This document shows, piece by piece, positions 6,528 to 17,984 of a DNA stretch of 63,717 nucleotides; the first letter of the stretch is position 1, and every line of letters starts with the position of its first letter. Both the position numbers and the translations under genes were made by a program. Location of the stretch: contig JAFXPL010000123.1 of NCBI GenBank assembly GCA_017527945.1, forward strand, positions 1 to 63,717. The letters run 5' to 3'. The notes beneath the pieces were generated by a model. The model ran no database searches. It was not told the origin of the DNA and worked only from the letters and a program-made list of their open reading frames with translations. The stretch comes from Bacteroidales bacterium. Lineage in GTDB: Bacteria > Bacteroidota > Bacteroidia > Bacteroidales > WCHB1-69.

Positions 6528-7697
6528 ATGATTTTCAAAAAGTTCAAGAAGCAAAAACCCATCGAGGAACCTGCCATTCCCATGGAAAACAACGCCAAAA
6601 CGACCTCCGACAGACTAAAGGTCTATAACCTCATCATCCTCGACAAGAGCGGCTCCATGGGAAGCATCGCCGACGCCGCCATCTCGGGATTCAACGAGAC
6701 CGTCGGCGGAATCCGTTCGGCGCAACAGCAGTTCCGCGACACGCAGGAACATTATGTGTCGTTGTTTGTCTTCTGCGACTGCGACAAGCACTACATCTAT
6801 GAAAACGTACCCGTGAATGAAGTGAAAACGTTGACTTCCAAGGAGTACCAACCCTGCTGCTGCACCCCGCTGTACGATGCCATGGGGATTTCCCTGAACC
6901 AGCTGCTACACAAGATTCAGACAGACAAGAACGCCACTGCCGCCGTCACCGTCATCACCGACGGCATGGAAAATGCCTCGCACGAGTATTCCGGCGCAAG
7001 CATCAAGGCCCTGGTTGACAAGCTGAAGGAGCAGGAGGGCTGGAACTTCGCCTACATCGGCACCAACCAGGACGTGGACGCGGTGGCCGCCGACCTATCC
7101 ATCAGCAACACGATGTATTTCAACGATGACAAGGAGGGCATGGTCAAAGCCTGGGAGAACGAACGGAAGGCCAAACGGGCGATGTTCAGCCGTATGAACG
7201 AAGACGCGTGTGTTTCTGCGCACATGGCCATCAGCGAGATAAAAAGCTACCGCGCAAAACGTAACCGGGAGGAACGCAACTACCGCCATCTCGACGAATT
7301 CCGCGACCGCATCACCCCTAAAGGCATCCACGACCTGCAGCCCGGCGAGATTTTCGTGTTCGGCAGCAATTTGGAAGGCATGCACGGGGGCGGCGCGGCG
7401 CGCACGGCGATGGAGCGTTTCGGCGCGATGATAGGCCAGGGAGTCGGCCTGCAGGGACAGAGCTATGCCATCCCCACCATGCAAGGCGGCGTGGAGACCA
7501 TCAGGCCCTACGTGGACGAGTTCCTCCGCTTCGCCGACTGCCACCGAGAGCTCACCTTCCTGGTGACCCGCATCGGCTGCGGCATCGCCGGCTTCCGCGA
7601 CGAGGAAATCGCCCCGCTCTTCGCCCGCGCCATCCACCTCCCCAACATCCACCTGCCACTCAGTTTCTGGAAAGAGCTCGTCCAATACGACGACTAA
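6528..7697 (+). CDS. VWA protein with macro-like C-terminal domain
   Basis: 389 residues, no signal peptide, so cytoplasmic. Residues about 30-215 are a von Willebrand A domain with an intact MIDAS: DKSGS, the Thr of TPLYDAMG and ITDGMEN. Residues about 265-380 form a separate domain beginning FVFGSNLEGMHGGGAA and continuing with SYAIPTMQGG and FLVTRIGCGIAGF; the Gly-rich start and 'IPT..GG' / 'T.IGCG.AG' blocks resemble macro-type (ADP-ribose-binding) folds. Each domain is known in Bacteroidota; the fusion and its place behind a Nudix repressor suggest an ADP-ribose or nucleotide-linked stress function. The gene is probably co-transcribed with the regulator (60-base gap). The macro assignment is by motif resemblance and needs a structural check. 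Confidence 0.72.
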   Translation: MIFKKFKKQKPIEEPAIPMENNAKTTSDRLKVYNLIILDKSGSMGSIADAAISGFNETVGGIRSAQQQFRDTQEHYVSLFVFCDCDKHYIYENVPVNEVKTLTSKEYQPCCCTPLYDAMGISLNQLLHKIQTDKNATAAVTVITDGMENASHEYSGASIKALVDKLKEQEGWNFAYIGTNQDVDAVAADLSISNTMYFNDDKEGMVKAWENERKAKRAMFSRMNEDACVSAHMAISEIKSYRAKRNREERNYRHLDEFRDRITPKGIHDLQPGEIFVFGSNLEGMHGGGAARTAMERFGAMIGQGVGLQGQSYAIPTMQGGVETIRPYVDEFLRFADCHRELTFLVTRIGCGIAGFRDEEIAPLFARAIHLPNIHLPLSFWKELVQYDD

Positions 7698-7715
7698 ACG
7701 CCCTAAACTTTCTAA

Positions 7716-9746
<2,031 letters not shown>

Positions 9747-9749
9747 TCA

Positions 9750-9784
9750 AATGCTGAATTATGAATGCTGAATGCTGAATAAAT
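9750..9784. repeat. ATGCTGA array
   Basis: Four degenerate copies of a 7-base unit, beginning three bases after the gyrB stop codon. Confidence 0.7.
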
Positions 9785-9813
9785 AAACGAAAAGCCCCAA
9801 TCACTAAATGTAA

Positions 9814-9888
9814 TTCCTTAAGCAGCCTCGAAGAGGCAAAACGCACGAAGTGCAATTAACCCCACACAAGCGAAGCGCAGTGTGGGGC
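9814..9888. repeat. 75-bp hairpin element, copy A
   Basis: Three consecutive stem-loops: GCCTC-GAA-GAGGC, GCAC-GAA-GTGC and CCCCACAC-N12-GTGTGGGG. The 75 bases match copy B at 48141-48215 with only two differences. This copy is non-coding, between gyrB and ftsE. Confidence 0.9.
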
Positions 9889-9971
9889 TTGACGCAAAAA
9901 AACGGACTGCGGGAAGCGATAAGGATATAGCAACGTAATCCGAGTCACGGGACATAAAAACCAAGACCATC

Positions 9972-10694
9972 ATGGAAGAGAAACAAGCCAACACCGTCGA
10001 AGCCGGCCAGGAGCAGCCCATCCCGGCACCCGTCATCGCATTCAAGAACGTGAACATCGCCCACCGGAAGCTGCGGGTGCTCTCCGGCATTACCTTCACC
10101 ATCCGGCAAGGCGAGTTCGTCTATCTGATCGGCAAAACCGGCACCGGCAAATCCTCCATCCTGCAGACCCTCATTGGCGAGCTCAAGCCCGAGGGCGAGG
10201 AGGCCACAATGATAGGCTACGACCTGCTGAAGCTCAAGACCAAGCAGATCCCCGAGATGCGGAAGAAGATCGGCGTGGTGTTCCAGGACTACCAGCTCCT
10301 GCAAGACCGCACGGTCATCGACAACCTCATGTTCGTGCTCCGCGCCACTCAGTGGAAAGACAAACATGCCATGCTCAACCGATGCGAAGAGGTGCTCAGC
10401 ATGGTGGGTTTGGAGACCAAGGACTTCAAACTGCCTTCCCAGCTCTCCGGCGGCGAACAACAGCGCGTCTGCATCGCCCGGGCCTTGCTCAACACCCCCG
10501 ACCTCATCCTCGCCGATGAGCCCACCGGTAACCTCGACCCCATCACCGCCGAGGAAATCTTCCAAGTGTTCCACCACATCAACCAAACCGGCACCACCGT
10601 CCTCATGGCCACCCACAACTTCCAACTCATCGACAAGTTCCCCTCCCGCGCAATCTGCATCGAAGACGGAAAACTCATCGACTCCATGGTGTGA
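9972..10694 (+). CDS. ftsE: Cell-division ABC ATPase FtsE
   Basis: 240 residues. Walker A GKTGTGKS (54-61), Q-loop, signature LSGGEQQR (about 157), Walker [13 protein letters not shown] and the switch His in ATHN are all present. FtsE binds ATP and, with the membrane protein FtsX, transmits divisome signals to periplasmic murein hydrolases. The first 20 residues, rich in Gln, Glu and Pro, are an extension over typical FtsE. ftsX is not adjacent, which is not unusual in Bacteroidota. LolD-type lipoprotein exporters share these motifs, but the short length and lone ATPase favour FtsE. Confidence 0.82.
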   Translation: MEEKQANTVEAGQEQPIPAPVIAFKNVNIAHRKLRVLSGITFTIRQGEFVYLIGKTGTGKSSILQTLIGELKPEGEEATMIGYDLLKLKTKQIPEMRKKIGVVFQDYQLLQDRTVIDNLMFVLRATQWKDKHAMLNRCEEVLSMVGLETKDFKLPSQLSGGEQQRVCIARALLNTPDLILADEPTGNLDPITAEEIFQVFHHINQTGTTVLMATHNFQLIDKFPSRAICIEDGKLIDSMV

Positions 10695-10698
10695 TTTA

Positions 10699-10737
10699 GT
10701 TCAAAATTCAAAGTTCAAAGTTCAAAGTTCAGGGTTC
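10699..10737. repeat. GTTCAAA heptamer array
   Basis: Five degenerate copies of the unit also found at 3871-3909, 33857-33875 and 55459-55586. It starts four bases after the ftsE stop codon and ends before the glycosyltransferase gene. Confidence 0.8.
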
Positions 10738-10769
10738 TGAGTCTGAAAAACGAAAAGCAGGCCGAGAAG

Positions 10770-11684
10770 ATGCTCTCCGTATTAATCCCAACATACAATG
10801 TGAACGTGCATCCGTTAGTGTCGGAGTTGCAGACGCAACTGGCAAACGGCAAGATCGCGTACGAAATCGTCATCGCGGATGACGCCTCGTCAGACATGTC
10901 GGTACGCTACCACAACGCGCTGTTAGCCGATCAGGACAACGTCCGATACATCCAACATGACGAAAACATCGGCCGTTCCCGAATCCGCAACAATCTCGCC
11001 GACGCCGCCGCCTATCCCACCCTCCTTTTCATGGACTGCGATGCCCGAGTCAAAAAGAACGACTACATTGCGACATATCTTCGTTTTTTGGACGAAAAAA
11101 AAATCCTGGGCACCAATTTCATCGTTCTCGGCGGACTCAGCTACCGGGAAATGCGCCCTGAAAAGGCCAAACTGCTGCGCTACCGCTACGGCATCAAACG
11201 GGAAGTGCGGTCAGCTGAGGAACGGAATCTGGAACCTTACAAAGCATTCACCCCCTTCAACATGTTGGCTGCCAAAACCGTGTTCCAGAAATGCCGGTTC
11301 GAGGAGTGCCTGAAGCAATATGGTTACGAGGACGCTTTTTTCGGCATCGAGTTAGAGAAATGCGGCATTCCCGTCTATCACATCGACAACGAACTCTACC
11401 ATGAAGGCATCGACACAAACGAATTGCTTTTAGACAAAGTGGCCGCCGGTGTCGCCAACCTCGTGAAACTGCAAAAAGACCATAAAGTGGACGAAAAATT
11501 CTTGAGTATAAGCAAATTGTTATCCACATACGAGCGATTGAGCCAGAATACGGCCGGCAAATTCGCCTTGTCGATACTGGCTAAAATCAAACAGCCCTTG
11601 AGGAACATCGCATCATCGTATAACAGCTTGATATTCTTGGATTTATACAAACTCGCCGTCATGCAAAACCTTCTAACCTCCTAA
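10770..11684 (+). CDS. Family 2 glycosyltransferase
   Basis: 304 residues with the GT-A fold of family 2: MLSVLIPTYN at the start, the nucleotide-binding EIVIADDASSD (about 34-44), and the metal-binding LFMDCDAR (about 88-95; D-x-D as DCD). A later acceptor region includes YEDAFFGIE, in which the ED pair is the likely catalytic base area. No transmembrane segment is seen. It would move a sugar from an NDP donor to an envelope glycan or lipid carrier; the acceptor cannot be predicted. The neighbours are ftsE and mscL, not a polysaccharide cluster. Confidence 0.88.
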   Translation: MLSVLIPTYNVNVHPLVSELQTQLANGKIAYEIVIADDASSDMSVRYHNALLADQDNVRYIQHDENIGRSRIRNNLADAAAYPTLLFMDCDARVKKNDYIATYLRFLDEKKILGTNFIVLGGLSYREMRPEKAKLLRYRYGIKREVRSAEERNLEPYKAFTPFNMLAAKTVFQKCRFEECLKQYGYEDAFFGIELEKCGIPVYHIDNELYHEGIDTNELLLDKVAAGVANLVKLQKDHKVDEKFLSISKLLSTYERLSQNTAGKFALSILAKIKQPLRNIASSYNSLIFLDLYKLAVMQNLLTS

Positions 11685-11733
11685 ACCTCCTAATCTTTTC
11701 TAAACCTCCTAATCTTTTCTAAACCTCCTAAAC
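11668..11733. repeat. 19-bp tandem array
   Basis: About two and a half copies of TAAACCTCCTAATCTTTTC, itself built from CTAAACCTC-like units. It overlaps the last codons and stop of the glycosyltransferase gene (LTS-stop) and fills the gap to the mscL promoter. Confidence 0.85.
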
Positions 11734-11744
11734 AAAAAAAATTA

Positions 11745-11752
11745 TACTTTTG
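11745..11752 (+). promoter_or_regulatory. -7 box of mscL
   Basis: TACTTTTG matches TAnnTTTG, 30 bases before the mscL start. Confidence 0.6.
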
Positions 11753-11782
11753 CATTTTCATTCAAATCAAAATTAAACAACT

Positions 11783-12214
11783 ATGGGTTTCATCAAAGAA
11801 TTTAAGGAATTTGCGTTGAAAGGCAACGTAATGGACATGGCCATCGGTGTAATCATCGGCGGCGCGTTCGGAAAAATCGTCACCTCTTTAGTGAACGACA
11901 TTCTCATGCCGCTCGTGGGTGCTTTGATCGGCAACGTCAACTTCACGACACTGTCGGCCACGCTTCGCGCCCCGAAGCTCAACGAGGCCGGCGAGGTGGT
12001 CAAAGAGGCCGTCACCCTGAACTACGGCAACTTCATTCAGGTGACCATCGACTTCCTGATTGTGGCGCTGTGCATCTTCGCCGTGATCAAGCTGATCAAC
12101 AAGGCCACCAGCTTGGTGAAGAAACAAGAGGAAGAGGCTCCCGCCCCGGCTCCGGAACCGTCTGCCGAAGAGAAGCTGCTCACCGAAATCCGCGATTTAC
12201 TCAAAACGAAGTAA
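11783..12214 (+). CDS. mscL: Large-conductance mechanosensitive channel
   Basis: 143 residues, the usual size. The N-terminus [23 protein letters not shown] is the MscL signature: amphipathic helix, then the pore-lining first membrane helix with its Gly/Ala spacing (listed here in parts: [14 protein letters not shown] at about 14-27). A second membrane helix lies at about 92-112 and a charged cytoplasmic helix at the C-terminus ([15 protein letters not shown]). It opens under membrane tension to release solutes on hypo-osmotic shock. Own promoter at 11745, strong terminator at 12244. Confidence 0.96.
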   Translation: MGFIKEFKEFALKGNVMDMAIGVIIGGAFGKIVTSLVNDILMPLVGALIGNVNFTTLSATLRAPKLNEAGEVVKEAVTLNYGNFIQVTIDFLIVALCIFAVIKLINKATSLVKKQEEEAPAPAPEPSAEEKLLTEIRDLLKTK

Positions 12215-12243
12215 TTCGTTGAGCGTTTCTGCTTTCTTTGGTA

Positions 12244-12275
12244 AGCCCGAACCCTTACGTTCGGGCTTTTGTTTT
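12244..12275 (+). terminator. Rho-independent terminator of mscL
   Basis: AGCCCGAAC-CCTTAC-GTTCGGGCT followed by a T-rich tract. Confidence 0.9.
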
Positions 12276-12310
12276 GTCCTTGGTTCCCAATTAATTTTAC
12301 ACCTTTCCTC

Positions 12311-12352
12311 TGAAATTGTAGAGACGCGCCATAGCACGTCTCTACAATTTCA
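12311..12352. repeat. Perfect 16-bp inverted repeat
   Basis: Arms TGAAATTGTAGAGACG and its exact complement around a ten-base loop. The GTAGAGACGCGCCAT...CGTCTCTAC core resembles dispersed repeats known in several bacterial phyla. It lies between the mscL terminator and the porin promoter. Confidence 0.8.
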
Positions 12353-12379
12353 TTTGTCCGTGTGTATTCGTAATTTATG

Positions 12380-12387
12380 TACATTTG
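12380..12387 (+). promoter_or_regulatory. -7 box of the porin gene
   Basis: TACATTTG matches TAnnTTTG. It overlaps the upstream end of the open frame, which rules out an initiation there and favours the ATG at 12421. Confidence 0.6.
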
Positions 12388-12420
12388 CGCCCGAGAAAAA
12401 AGGCGTTTGAAAAGGATATA

Positions 12421-14334
12421 ATGCACTGTAAAACAGCGAAATACAAAAATCTTCTGCTCGTATGGATGCTCGTTGCGGGAACCCTGTCGGCTATGGCGCA
12501 GGAAGACAAGCCCGTGCACCCCGCCATCGACTCTGCCATGGCCATCTCGCCCGACTACCTGCCCACCCGCCACGCCAATCTTCCCACAAATGACTTTAAC
12601 CCACTGACCTACAAAACGATAGACACGACACTTTACCATATTTCCGAATTCGATCCCCTGTTGGAAATCTCCAACCTCTACCAGTCGCTCGGCATCAACG
12701 GGCAGGCGCACAAACGCATGATTTTCGACATCGACCACACGATGGGATTCCATGGGATCACCCTCCCCTACCCGCTCTATTTCAAACGGATGGAAGACCT
12801 CCAGATCTACGACCTGAAGACTTCCTACACCGACCTGAGTTTCATCTACAGCGTGCTGAAGACCTTCTCGCTGCACGCCACGCATGCGCAGCATGTGCGC
12901 CAGGCCGACTTCGTGGTCAACCTCGACGGGGCCAGCAACCCCGGCTACTTCCTCCACCAGGGCATCAACCGCACAAGCCTCAGCGCCATCGCCCGCTACG
13001 AGACCCCGAACCGGCTCTACGGCATGTTGCTCGCCTACGCCTTCAACCACGGGAAATATGCCGAGAACGGCGGCTTGGAGAACAGCCTCGACTTCACCGA
13101 CCGCAACCCTCGCACCGACTCCACCATCACCTACGACCTCGAAAGCTTTCCGGTGATGTTCGCCAATGCGGCGACGCGCATCAACACCCATGCGCTCCAA
13201 CTCACCAACTATCTGAACCTCAGGGACAACAAGGGCCATTACTTCGGCACCCTCACCCACACGTTCAACTTCGACTTCCTAAGCAGCCATTTCACTGACC
13301 ATACCCTCAACAACCTCTTCTACCAGGACCGCTACTACTTCAACACCGACACCACCAACGACTCGCTTCGCTACTACACCATCGCCAACTCCCTGCAATG
13401 GTCGAACTACAGCCCAATCGACACCGTGAACGAGCAGTCCGCCTACTTCTTCCGGTTCGCGGGCGGGGTGCGTCACGAATACGCCAACACGCTCAGTCCG
13501 CACTACATCGGGAACAGCATGACCCTGTTCGCGCGTACCAACATCCGGCTCTTCAAAGTCTGGGACATTTACGGGGATTTCTCCTACAGTTTCTTCGGCT
13601 ACACCCGCAACGACGCTCGGGCGCGCGCCGGATTCCGCTTCACCATCAACAAGGCGCACCGCAACTACCTTGGCTTGGAGGCGTCGTTCAACCGCTACGC
13701 CCCCGACTTCATCTTCAGTCATTACCTCGGCAACAACAACCAATGGGACCACGACTGGGCGAAGCAGAACATCTTCAAGGCAGGTGCCTACTGGACGATT
13801 TTCGACTACCGGGCCGGATTCAACTTCTACAACCTGGGCAGGCTCGTCTATCTGAACAGCCGCTTCGAGCCCGTGCAGCTGGAGAAAGCCGCGCAGGTCG
13901 TGCAGCTCACCCTCCACGCACCTGTCCGCACGAAATATTTCGCCCTCGACGCGGAACTCGCCCTGCAGCACTCCACCAACAAGGCCGTCACCGTGCCGCT
14001 CTTCGCCGGCAAGATGAGTGCCCTCTACACCTCCCGCATCTTCAAGAAACGGCTGCGCATCCAGGTGGGCGTTGACGTCTTCTACCACACCCTCTACTAT
14101 GCCGACGGCTACAACCCGCTGCTGCACCAGTTTTACACGCAGGACGCCCTTCTCACCGGCAACTACCTCTATCTCAACGCGCACTTCGCCTTCCGCGTGA
14201 AGCGCATCTCCTTCTTCCTTCGCGGCGGCAACCTTCTCGCCGGACTCTTCAACTTCCGCTACATCACCACCCCTGGCTACCCCATGCAAGGCCGCAGCCT
14301 CGAACTCGGCATCAACTGGAAATTCTATGACTAA
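12421..14334 (+). CDS. Putative outer-membrane porin (Porin_10 type)
   Basis: 637 residues from the ATG at 12421. A signal peptide (KYKNLLLVWMLVAGTLSAMA) is cut near residue 25; the rest is a long series of alternating, Tyr- and Phe-rich amphipathic strands ending in LELGINWKFYD, as in outer-membrane beta-barrels. The conserved N-terminal stretch with LEISNLYQSLGINGQAHK is typical of the Bacteroidota 'putative porin' family. No plug domain is present, so it is not a TonB receptor. The substrate is unknown. The previous 36 bases of open frame are excluded because they overlap the -7 box. Confidence 0.82.
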   Translation: MHCKTAKYKNLLLVWMLVAGTLSAMAQEDKPVHPAIDSAMAISPDYLPTRHANLPTNDFNPLTYKTIDTTLYHISEFDPLLEISNLYQSLGINGQAHKRMIFDIDHTMGFHGITLPYPLYFKRMEDLQIYDLKTSYTDLSFIYSVLKTFSLHATHAQHVRQADFVVNLDGASNPGYFLHQGINRTSLSAIARYETPNRLYGMLLAYAFNHGKYAENGGLENSLDFTDRNPRTDSTITYDLESFPVMFANAATRINTHALQLTNYLNLRDNKGHYFGTLTHTFNFDFLSSHFTDHTLNNLFYQDRYYFNTDTTNDSLRYYTIANSLQWSNYSPIDTVNEQSAYFFRFAGGVRHEYANTLSPHYIGNSMTLFARTNIRLFKVWDIYGDFSYSFFGYTRNDARARAGFRFTINKAHRNYLGLEASFNRYAPDFIFSHYLGNNNQWDHDWAKQNIFKAGAYWTIFDYRAGFNFYNLGRLVYLNSRFEPVQLEKAAQVVQLTLHAPVRTKYFALDAELALQHSTNKAVTVPLFAGKMSALYTSRIFKKRLRIQVGVDVFYHTLYYADGYNPLLHQFYTQDALLTGNYLYLNAHFAFRVKRISFFLRGGNLLAGLFNFRYITTPGYPMQGRSLELGINWKFYD

Positions 14335-14362
14335 CCGTAACACATACCCATTCTTCCAAAAA

Positions 14363-14414
14363 GGGCTGAAAGCCCGACCTATGTCAACCCAGGGTGAACG
14401 AAGTGAGCCCTGGG
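14363..14414. repeat. Hairpin element upstream of fumC
   Basis: GGGCT-GAA-AGCCC (14363-14375) then CCCAGGG-N13-CCCTGGG (14388-14414), whose loop contains AACGAAGTGA. It has the same plan as the CCCCACAC elements (GAA triloop hairpin followed by a longer palindrome) but a different stem sequence. Confidence 0.7.
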
Positions 14415-14439
14415 GGCATCAAACGAAAACGTAAGCAAT

Positions 14440-15813
14440 ATGGAATATAGAATCGAAAAAGACACCTTAGGCGAAATGCGCGTGGAGAGCGACAAGCTCT
14501 GGGGCGCGCAGACACAACGGGCCATGGAGAACTTCGAAATCGGAAAGAAGCACATGCCCATCGAAATCATCTACGGCATTGCGACCGCCAAGAAGGCGGC
14601 GGCGTTCGCCAATCACGACTGCGGCGTGCTGTCGGAAGAGAAGCGCGACCTTATCGTGCGCGTGTGCGACGAAATCACGTCCGGACAGTGGGACGACCAG
14701 TTCCCGCTGCACATCTGGCAGACGGGTTCCGGCACACAGACCAACATGAACGTCAACGAAGTGATTGCCCACCGCGCACAGCAGCTGCACGGCGGCCAGC
14801 TCACCGACTATCCGCTCTACGTGTCGCCAAACGACGACGTCAACAAGTCGCAGTCCACCAACGACATCTTCCCCACGGGCATGCGCATCGCCACGGCCAA
14901 GAGCATCATCACGCGCACGTTGCCCGCCATCGAGCGGATGATGGAGACCTACCGCGCCAAAGTCGCCGAATACGCCGACATCAAGAAGATCGGCCGCACG
15001 CACTTGATGGACGCCACCCCGCTGACCCTCGGCGAGGAGCTCTCCGGCCACCTCTCGCAGTTAGAGCACGGCTACGAGGTCATCCGCCAAAGCCTCAAGC
15101 ACCTGATGGAGCTCCCCATCGGCGGCACCGCCGTTGGCAACGGCATCAACGCGCCCGAAGGCTACGACAAAACCGCGCTGAAGTACATCAACGAGTTCAC
15201 CGGCTACGAATTCAGTAACTGCCCCAACAAGTTCGAGGCAATGGCCACCCACGACTCGCTGTGCGAGATGTCGGGGGCGTTCAAGCGCCTCGCCGTGTCG
15301 CTGATGAAGATCGCCAACGACTTCCGTCTGCTCAACTCAGGCCCGCGCTGCGGCATCGGCGAGGTGATCCTGCCCGCCAACGAGCCCGGATCCTCCATCA
15401 TGCCCGGCAAGGTGAACCCCACGCAGTGCGAAGCCCTCTCGCAAGTCTGCTGCCAAGTCATCGGCAACGACGTCGCCATCACCACCGGCGCCATGCAGGG
15501 ACATCTGCAGCTCAACGTCTTCATGCCGCTCATCGGCCGCAACCTGCTCCAGTCGTCACGACTGCTCGCCGACGTCATCAACTCCTTCAACGACCACTGT
15601 CTCAAAGGCATACAGCCCAACCGCGAACGCATCGCCATGCACCTGCACAACTCGCTGATGCTCGTCACGAAACTCAACCCGCACATCGGCTACTACAACG
15701 CTGCCAAAATCGCGCAGCACGCCCACGAAAACGGACTCACCCTCCGCGAGGCGGCCTTGGAACTGAAATTAGTCTCGGCCGAAGACTTCGACAAATGGAT
15801 GAAACTTGACTAA
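14440..15813 (+). CDS. fumC: Fumarate hydratase, class II
   Basis: 457 residues. The fumarase/aspartase signature [16 protein letters not shown] lies at about 317-332 and includes the mobile-loop serines; upstream are [12 protein letters not shown] (about 99-110) and [14 protein letters not shown]. It catalyses the reversible hydration of fumarate to malate in the TCA cycle without an iron-sulfur cluster. Class II aspartases share the fold, but the T(H)xMDATP and TQTNMN blocks are those of FumC. No promoter is evident; a hairpin element and the porin gene lie upstream. Confidence 0.96.
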   Translation: MEYRIEKDTLGEMRVESDKLWGAQTQRAMENFEIGKKHMPIEIIYGIATAKKAAAFANHDCGVLSEEKRDLIVRVCDEITSGQWDDQFPLHIWQTGSGTQTNMNVNEVIAHRAQQLHGGQLTDYPLYVSPNDDVNKSQSTNDIFPTGMRIATAKSIITRTLPAIERMMETYRAKVAEYADIKKIGRTHLMDATPLTLGEELSGHLSQLEHGYEVIRQSLKHLMELPIGGTAVGNGINAPEGYDKTALKYINEFTGYEFSNCPNKFEAMATHDSLCEMSGAFKRLAVSLMKIANDFRLLNSGPRCGIGEVILPANEPGSSIMPGKVNPTQCEALSQVCCQVIGNDVAITTGAMQGHLQLNVFMPLIGRNLLQSSRLLADVINSFNDHCLKGIQPNRERIAMHLHNSLMLVTKLNPHIGYYNAAKIAQHAHENGLTLREAALELKLVSAEDFDKWMKLD

Positions 15814-15816
15814 CCT

Positions 15817-15845
15817 CTATTCACCATTCACTATTCACTGATCAC
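15817..15845. repeat. ATTCAC array
   Basis: Four degenerate copies of ATTCAC(T) right after the fumC stop, reaching to within seven bases of the sufB start. Confidence 0.65.
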
Positions 15846-15851
15846 AAAAAA

Positions 15852-17309
<1,458 letters not shown>

Positions 17310-17312
17310 TTT

Positions 17313-17357
17313 CAATTAGGAATTAGAGAAAAAGAGTTAGGAGTTAAGAATTAGGAT
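17313..17357. repeat. AATTAGG/AGTTAGG array
   Basis: Five degenerate 7-9 base units beginning at the sufB stop. The rest of the gap to 17592 holds no gene I can support. Confidence 0.65.
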
Positions 17358-17563
17358 TGGTGTAGAGCGAGTGGATCGGAAAGCGGATCCTCGAGATGAT
17401 GATGTGACAAACAATGTTTACTGTTCACTAAACAACAATCCCTATTCATTCGCGTTATCTGGACATAAACCAAACACACCGCTATGTCCAAAACCATCCC
17501 TGCAATTCTTTCCGTAATATTCTGTGTCACTGCCCCCCCATCCACTATTCACCAAAAAAAACG

Positions 17564-17571
17564 TATCTTTG
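17564..17571 (+). promoter_or_regulatory. -7 box of the AAA/PD-(D/E)XK relic
   Basis: TATCTTTG matches TAnnTTTG, 21 bases before the ATG at 17593. The promoter has survived although the gene has not. Confidence 0.55.
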
Positions 17572-17592
17572 CAAGTTGAAAATAGATTCGTT

Positions 17593-17924
17593 ATGAAAAA
17601 AGAATTCAACGTCACCGGCAGCTGCAACCCTATAAAGCATTATATGGTCGATAAGGAATGCTGTAAAGTCGCTTGACGACCTGTCCGAGCTCATCACGAC
17701 GTTCTGCGATGCAAGTCCCAAACCTGTTGTTCATCGTCGAGCTGAAAATCTGGCGCGGCGACAAGTACGAGAAACACGGCCGCGACCAACTCTCAAGCTA
17801 TCTTGCCACACGCGGCATCGAGGAGGGGTATCTTGTGACGTTCGACTTCTCGAAGAACAAGGAAGACGTTGAGCCCCAGTGGATCGAATGGAACGGGAAG
17901 CGAATCTTCGAAGTGATTGCCTGA
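17593..17924 (+). pseudogene. Relic of AAA-ATPase-like / PD-(D/E)XK nuclease gene
   Basis: Three pieces in three frames. The ATG at 17593 gives MKKEFNVTGSCNPIKHYMVD, the standard start of the Bacteroidota 'AAA-ATPase-like plus PDDEXK_9' proteins. From 17666 a second frame gives SLDDLSELITTFCDASPKPV, the segment just before their Walker B. From about 17724 the third frame gives LFIVELKIWRGDKYEKHG and a complete C-terminus (…KRIFEVIA), the C-terminal half of the nuclease domain with its E-x-K. Intact homologues are above 500 residues, so some 400 codons are missing in at least two deletions. The 83-codon tail frame could be translated only as a fragment. Confidence 0.8.
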
Positions 17925-17984
17925 CAAAAGGCAACTATTTGGCACAATATTTGCAACGTGAGAACCTGTCAAAAATCAAATATT

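Noticed and set aside
12327..12336. Terminator role for the 16-bp inverted repeat
   Set aside because: A proper terminator with T-tract already follows mscL at 12244-12275, and this repeat has no T run.
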